A stretch of 64,000 nt of DNA from Gemmatimonadaceae bacterium (GTDB lineage: Bacteria; Gemmatimonadota; Gemmatimonadetes; Gemmatimonadales; Gemmatimonadaceae), in assembly GCA_020852815.1 (NCBI GenBank), contig JADZAN010000002.1, positions 310,001-374,000 on the forward strand, in the 5' to 3' direction. The translations under genes were made by a program, and so were the position numbers. The notes beneath the pieces were generated by a model. That model was given only the letters and a program-made list of their open reading frames with translations, had not been told where the DNA came from and ran no database searches. Positions 62,704 to 64,000 of the stretch are shown here, piece by piece. Numbering within the stretch: position 1 is the stretch's first letter; each line of letters begins with the position of its first letter.

Positions 62704-63168
62704 TCAGGCGGTCACGCCGGCAAAGTGCCGTAGCTGGCCGACCATCGCATGCAGCTTTCGCTCCGTCTCGTCGATCTCGGCGGCCGCTTCCTCCACGTCG
62801 AGCAGCCCGGCGCGCATCGAGGTCGCGACCTTGTTGAGGTAGCGGATGTTGTTCAGCACGTCCTGGGTGGCGCGGCGCAGCCCGTGAAAGCGGCGCTTGT
62901 CGCTCTGCGCGCGCTGGAAGCGCAGGACCAACTCGGGCTGGCTGAGCTGGCGGGCGTGCGCGAGTACCTCGTCGGGGGAGCTGCCCGGGATCGACCCATG
63001 ATCGCGAAAGCCGTCATCATCCCATTCGTCGTCCTCGAACCAGAGGTGGCCCACGTGTTCGACGCCATCGAACTCGACGGCGACGGAGACGTTGAAGCGT
63101 CGTCCCTCGATGTCGACGGTCGTCACGTGCAACTGCTCGATGGGGGAAGTCATGGTCGGCGTGCTCAC
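62704..63168 (-). CDS. hypothetical protein
   Basis: The 154-residue soluble protein has an N-terminal beta-rich part with an acidic WFEDDEWDDDGF patch and a C-terminal helical part (about 85-150) that looks like a coiled coil. No motif recognised. Start is ATG 63168 or 63153. Its start overlaps the hydrolase stop (ATGA), showing co-transcription. Confidence 0.65.
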   Translation of the reverse strand: MSTPTMTSPIEQLHVTTVDIEGRRFNVSVAVEFDGVEHVGHLWFEDDEWDDDGFRDHGSIPGSSPDEVLAHARQLSQPELVLRFQRAQSDKRRFHGLRRATQDVLNNIRYLNKVATSMRAGLLDVEEAAAEIDETERKLHAMVGQLRHFAGVTA

Positions 63169-64000
63169 TTGCCCGGGGAGGATGTATCCTCGAGGAATTG
63201 TCCGATCGCGCTGAAGAGCGCATCGGGCCGCTCAACGTACGGTACATGGCCGCTCCCCTCAAGGACGACGCAGCGCGCACCCATCGCACGCGCCGCGGCG
63301 AGCGTCGAGTCGGCCGGAATGGGATCGGCCCAGCCATGCACCATGAGTGTCGGCAGGCGGAGCGCGGAGAGGAGGGGGATGAGGTCGAAATCTCCCAGCG
63401 ACTCCCAAACTGACTGCTGCACGCGCGCGGTGACGCGGAACGGCGTGAGGTCGCGCGCGCGATCGGGGTGCGCGAAGTAGCCGGCGACGCTCAGCTCGAA
63501 CGTCCGTTGCCGGTAGGCGGCCGGGTCGCGCTCGCGCAGTCCGCTCGCCGCCAGCTCGGCGCGCAATCGCGCGATCTCCGCTCCCGATTGCCGGCGCGCG
63601 AACTCGGTCTCGAAGGCTTCACGCCAGGTGCGTGACAGTGGGGCGGGGTCGATGAGGACGAGTCGCGCCGGCGGGGTGAGGTCGTCGCGACGCGTGGCTT
63701 CGAGCGAGTACAGGAGGGCGAGCATCGCCCCCCATGAGTAGCCGACGATGGTGAGCGGATGTGCGCCGAGTTCGTGGATCACCTTTCCCAGGTCGTCCAC
63801 GTGGACGCGCCAGGTGATCGGCGCCGATGCGTCGGTGCGCGAGCGGCCGCCGCCTCGCTGGTCGTAGAACAGCAGCTCATGTCGATCGGCGAGGGCGAGC
63901 ATCTGCGGGAGCAGGTACTCGTGGTGGGCGCCGGGACCGCCGTGGAGCACGACCAGCCTGGGCGATGACTCGGCACCGTAGGCGCACCAGTAGAGCGGAA
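63165..64000 (-). CDS. alpha/beta hydrolase, proline iminopeptidase-like, 5' end outside window
   Basis: The frame continues to the window edge (residues PLYWCAYGAESSPRLVVLHGG), so the true start lies beyond 64000. Landmarks: oxyanion HGGPG, YDQRGGGRS, nucleophile Ser in GYSWGA, Asp in HGWADPIP and His in GSGHVPYVERP. This is the layout of proline iminopeptidases (S33), which cut N-terminal proline, but other S33-type hydrolases share it. The visible part is 278 residues. Confidence 0.85.
   Translation of the reverse strand, partial: PLYWCAYGAESSPRLVVLHGGPGAHHEYLLPQMLALADRHELLFYDQRGGGRSRTDASAPITWRVHVDDLGKVIHELGAHPLTIVGYSWGAMLALLYSLEATRRDDLTPPARLVLIDPAPLSRTWREAFETEFARRQSGAEIARLRAELAASGLRERDPAAYRQRTFELSVAGYFAHPDRARDLTPFRVTARVQQSVWESLGDFDLIPLLSALRLPTLMVHGWADPIPADSTLAAARAMGARCVVLEGSGHVPYVERPDALFSAIGQFLEDTSSPGK

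Overview
The window is high-GC (roughly 69% by eye), densely packed chromosomal DNA from a Gram-negative bacterium. A SusC/SusD pair, several secreted proteins opening with signal peptides ending in A-Q, a caa3-type oxidase, ECF sigma regulation and many MFP/TolC export genes together fit Gemmatimonadota best. This is an inference from gene content; no rRNA or other phylogenetic marker was analysed. I saw no tRNA, rRNA, CRISPR array, prophage, plasmid origin or intact transposase.

Layout. 1-2.3 kb: a truncated minus-strand secreted protein and a divergent secreted beta-propeller. 2.7-7.3 kb: susC-susD pair behind a palindromic candidate operator, closed by a hairpin. 7.5-15.1 kb, plus strand: threonine dehydratase, a REC-GAF-GGDEF diguanylate cyclase, a PQQ-type sugar dehydrogenase lipoprotein, an M1 aminopeptidase, a saccharopine-dehydrogenase-like enzyme and a shortened NmrA-like protein. 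15.2-18.5 kb, minus strand: a PBP4-like DD-peptidase with a basic linker and an NagX-like acyltransferase. 19.3-23.6 kb: caa3 cytochrome oxidase genes in the order II-I-III-IV. 23.9-28.4 kb: a small protein, an aspartase carrying an N-terminal cyclic-nucleotide-binding-like domain, and an S9 peptidase. 28.6-30.7 kb: two Tat-exported enzymes. 30.7-34.8 kb: an MCP-like signalling protein divergent from leuS. 34.9-40.6 kb: a tandem cupredoxin lipoprotein, an ornithine cyclodeaminase/threonine dehydratase/MBL hydrolase operon, a membrane protein and a double-PDZ protein. 40.7-43.9 kb: two REP-like hairpins, a DtxR-like box, a TonB receptor and a membrane protein. 44-46 kb: Kup.

46.2-52.7 kb is a minus-strand run reading sigma factor, probable anti-sigma, Spy/CpxP-like protein, TolC, MacA-like adaptor, MacB/FtsX-type permease (without its ATPase) and PadR regulator. 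It looks like an envelope-stress-controlled export system. 53.7-58.7 kb is a second tripartite efflux locus in the order tetR-tolC-emrA-emrB with a candidate TetR operator. 58.7-59.3 kb is gene-free and repetitive. 59.3-64 kb holds a 52-residue membrane protein, cyclophilin, endonuclease III with a histone-H1-like lysine tail, PolX, an unknown protein and a truncated alpha/beta hydrolase.

The most unexpected signal is not a gene. The octamer CGTTAGGC/GCCTAACG occurs 24 times, against about 2 expected from base composition. Every copy lies in or touches a coding region, and 18 of them use the otherwise rare TTA leucine codon as part of [A/S/T]-Leu-Gly.
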